In this document: positions 6,693 through 7,026 of the stretch, piece after piece
Numbering within the stretch: position 1 is the first letter of the stretch
How the letters are laid out: the number at the start of each line of letters is the position of its first letter
Origin: Proteiniphilum sp.
GTDB lineage: Bacteria; Bacteroidota; Bacteroidia; Bacteroidales; Dysgonomonadaceae
Direction: 5' to 3'
Assembly (NCBI GenBank): GCA_012728465.1
Contig: JAAYFB010000406.1
Coordinates: 1-7,026 of the forward strand
Length of the DNA: 7,026 bases
Program-made: the position numbers and the translations under genes
The notes under the pieces: model-generated
Seen by the model: only the letters and a program-made list of their open reading frames with translations
Database searches by the model: none
What the model was told of the DNA's origin: nothing

Positions 6693-6708
6693 TCATTTGT
6701 GCAAATGA
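6693..6708. repeat. 16-bp palindrome TCATTTGTGCAAATGA
   Basis: Two 7-base arms, TCATTTG and CAAATGA, are perfect complements around a two-base centre. A related TGCACAAAA (6607-6615) and TTTTGTGCA (6654-6662) pair lies just upstream. The symmetry suits a dimeric DNA-binding protein better than an RNA hairpin, since a two-base loop cannot form. Confidence 0.45.
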
Positions 6709-6831
6709 CTTTCTCATTCCAGAAATACGCCCACAAAATGAAAATGAGTGAAAAGTGACCCTGTTTTAACTGTTTTCACACTGACTTCACAAAATATGTT
6801 ATCATATTTACTCGTCCCCAAATGGAAATAG

Positions 6832-6843
6832 GCAAAAATGGTT
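6832..6843 (+). repeat. 12-bp direct repeat GCAAAAATGGTT, copy 2
   Basis: Exact second copy of 6666-6677. It is followed by TTCAC, one of the recurrent words of this region. Confidence 0.5.
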
Positions 6844-6895
6844 CACTTTTTTCGTTTTTCTTCACAAAAACGTAAAAATTTGGATGTGAAAAACT

Positions 6896-6913
6896 CGCGC
6901 ATTTTTTTGCGCG
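6896..6913. repeat. GC-rich hairpin CGCGCA-T6-TGCGCG
   Basis: CGCGCA (6896-6901) and TGCGCG (6908-6913) pair perfectly across a loop of six T, a sharp GC-rich island in AT-rich DNA about 90 bp before the gene at 7003. No T-tract follows on the plus strand, where the next bases are CAAAACC, so terminator function in that direction is unlikely. The left arm and loop recur as CGCGCATTTTT at 6563-6573. Confidence 0.5.
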
Positions 6914-7002
6914 CAAAACCTCGAATGAGATTTAACACGCACAAATTGTTTTTCTGTTAAATTTAAAACTATTTCACTTTTGAATTAAGTTAATATTTTA
7001 AC

Positions 7003-7026
7003 ATGATGGAGTTGTTTGAGAAAATG
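7003..7026 (+). CDS. Start of a further gene, cut by the window end
   Basis: ATG ATG GAG TTG TTT GAG AAA ATG gives MMELFEKM, open to the last base. It follows the long intergenic region and has an AT-rich stretch just upstream, as is usual for Bacteroidota starts; either of the first two ATGs may be used. Leucine dehydrogenases of the Glu/Leu/Phe/Val dehydrogenase family often begin in a similar way, but eight residues are too few to assign a function. Confidence 0.4.

Larger units (their letters stand above)
6326..7002. other. Long noncoding intergenic region rich in short repeated words
   Basis: There is no convincing coding frame in these 677 bases; frames with ATG starts are about 20 codons or shorter. 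It lies upstream of two divergently read genes and so should hold both their promoters. CACAAA or its complement occurs eight times (6365, 6609, 6655, 6696, 6732, 6788, 6863, 6940) and TTCAC or GTGAA nine times, eight of them between 6599 and 6977. It also has several small inverted repeats, for instance GTGAAAA (6748-6754) with TTTTCAC (6773-6779) and CGTTTTT (6853-6859) with AAAAACG (6866-6872). CACTTTTG at 6975-6982 is one base off the -7 consensus and could serve the gene at 7003. No tRNA, rRNA, riboswitch or transposon end was recognised. Confidence 0.6.

Noticed and set aside
6590..7002. CRISPR array
   Set aside because: Repeats are only 5-12 bp, irregularly spaced and in both orientations; there are no unit-length spacers or cas genes.

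Overview
The window is an AT-rich chromosomal segment from a member of the Bacteroidota, probably the Bacteroidales or a close relative. The grounds are promoter-like TAnnTTTG (-7) elements ahead of several genes, start codons without Shine-Dalgarno sequences, a DUF4369-type lipoprotein, a Bacteroides-type IS1380-family element and a Bacteroidota-type rhamnose mutarotase. Species cannot be read from the sequence.

Layout. (1) 1-363, plus strand: the 3' end of a TIM-barrel sugar isomerase/epimerase. (2) 387-2020: a complete IS1380-family insertion sequence with 17-bp imperfect terminal inverted repeats, a flanking 5-bp direct repeat (ATAAT) and a transposase gene broken by a one-base deletion near its 5' end. 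It sits between two convergent genes. (3) 2050-4747, minus strand: a probable two-gene operon, first a lipoprotein with an N-terminal DUF4369-like domain and a C-terminal thioredoxin fold that has lost both CXXC cysteines, then 16 bp later a full-length ComM/YifB AAA+ ATPase. (4) 4748-4995: a divergent intergenic region with one candidate promoter in each direction and a 7-bp inverted repeat around the plus-strand -7 box. (5) 4996-5985, plus strand: a membrane-associated family 2 glycosyltransferase. (6) 5993-6325, minus strand: an L-rhamnose mutarotase-family protein, convergent with the glycosyltransferase and only 7 bp away. (7) 6326-7002: a long noncoding stretch rich in short repeated words (CACAAA, TTCAC/GTGAA) and small palindromes. 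(8) 7003-7026: the first eight codons of another plus-strand gene.

The genes do not form one pathway. The isomerase and mutarotase are both sugar-handling enzymes but lie about 5.6 kb apart on opposite strands. The lipoprotein and ComM are linked only by apparent co-transcription. I see no clear new multi-gene system. The points most worth a second look are the cysteine-less thioredoxin-fold lipoprotein ahead of comM, the hairpin that overlaps the transposase -7 box inside the IS, and the motif-dense intergenic region at the right end.
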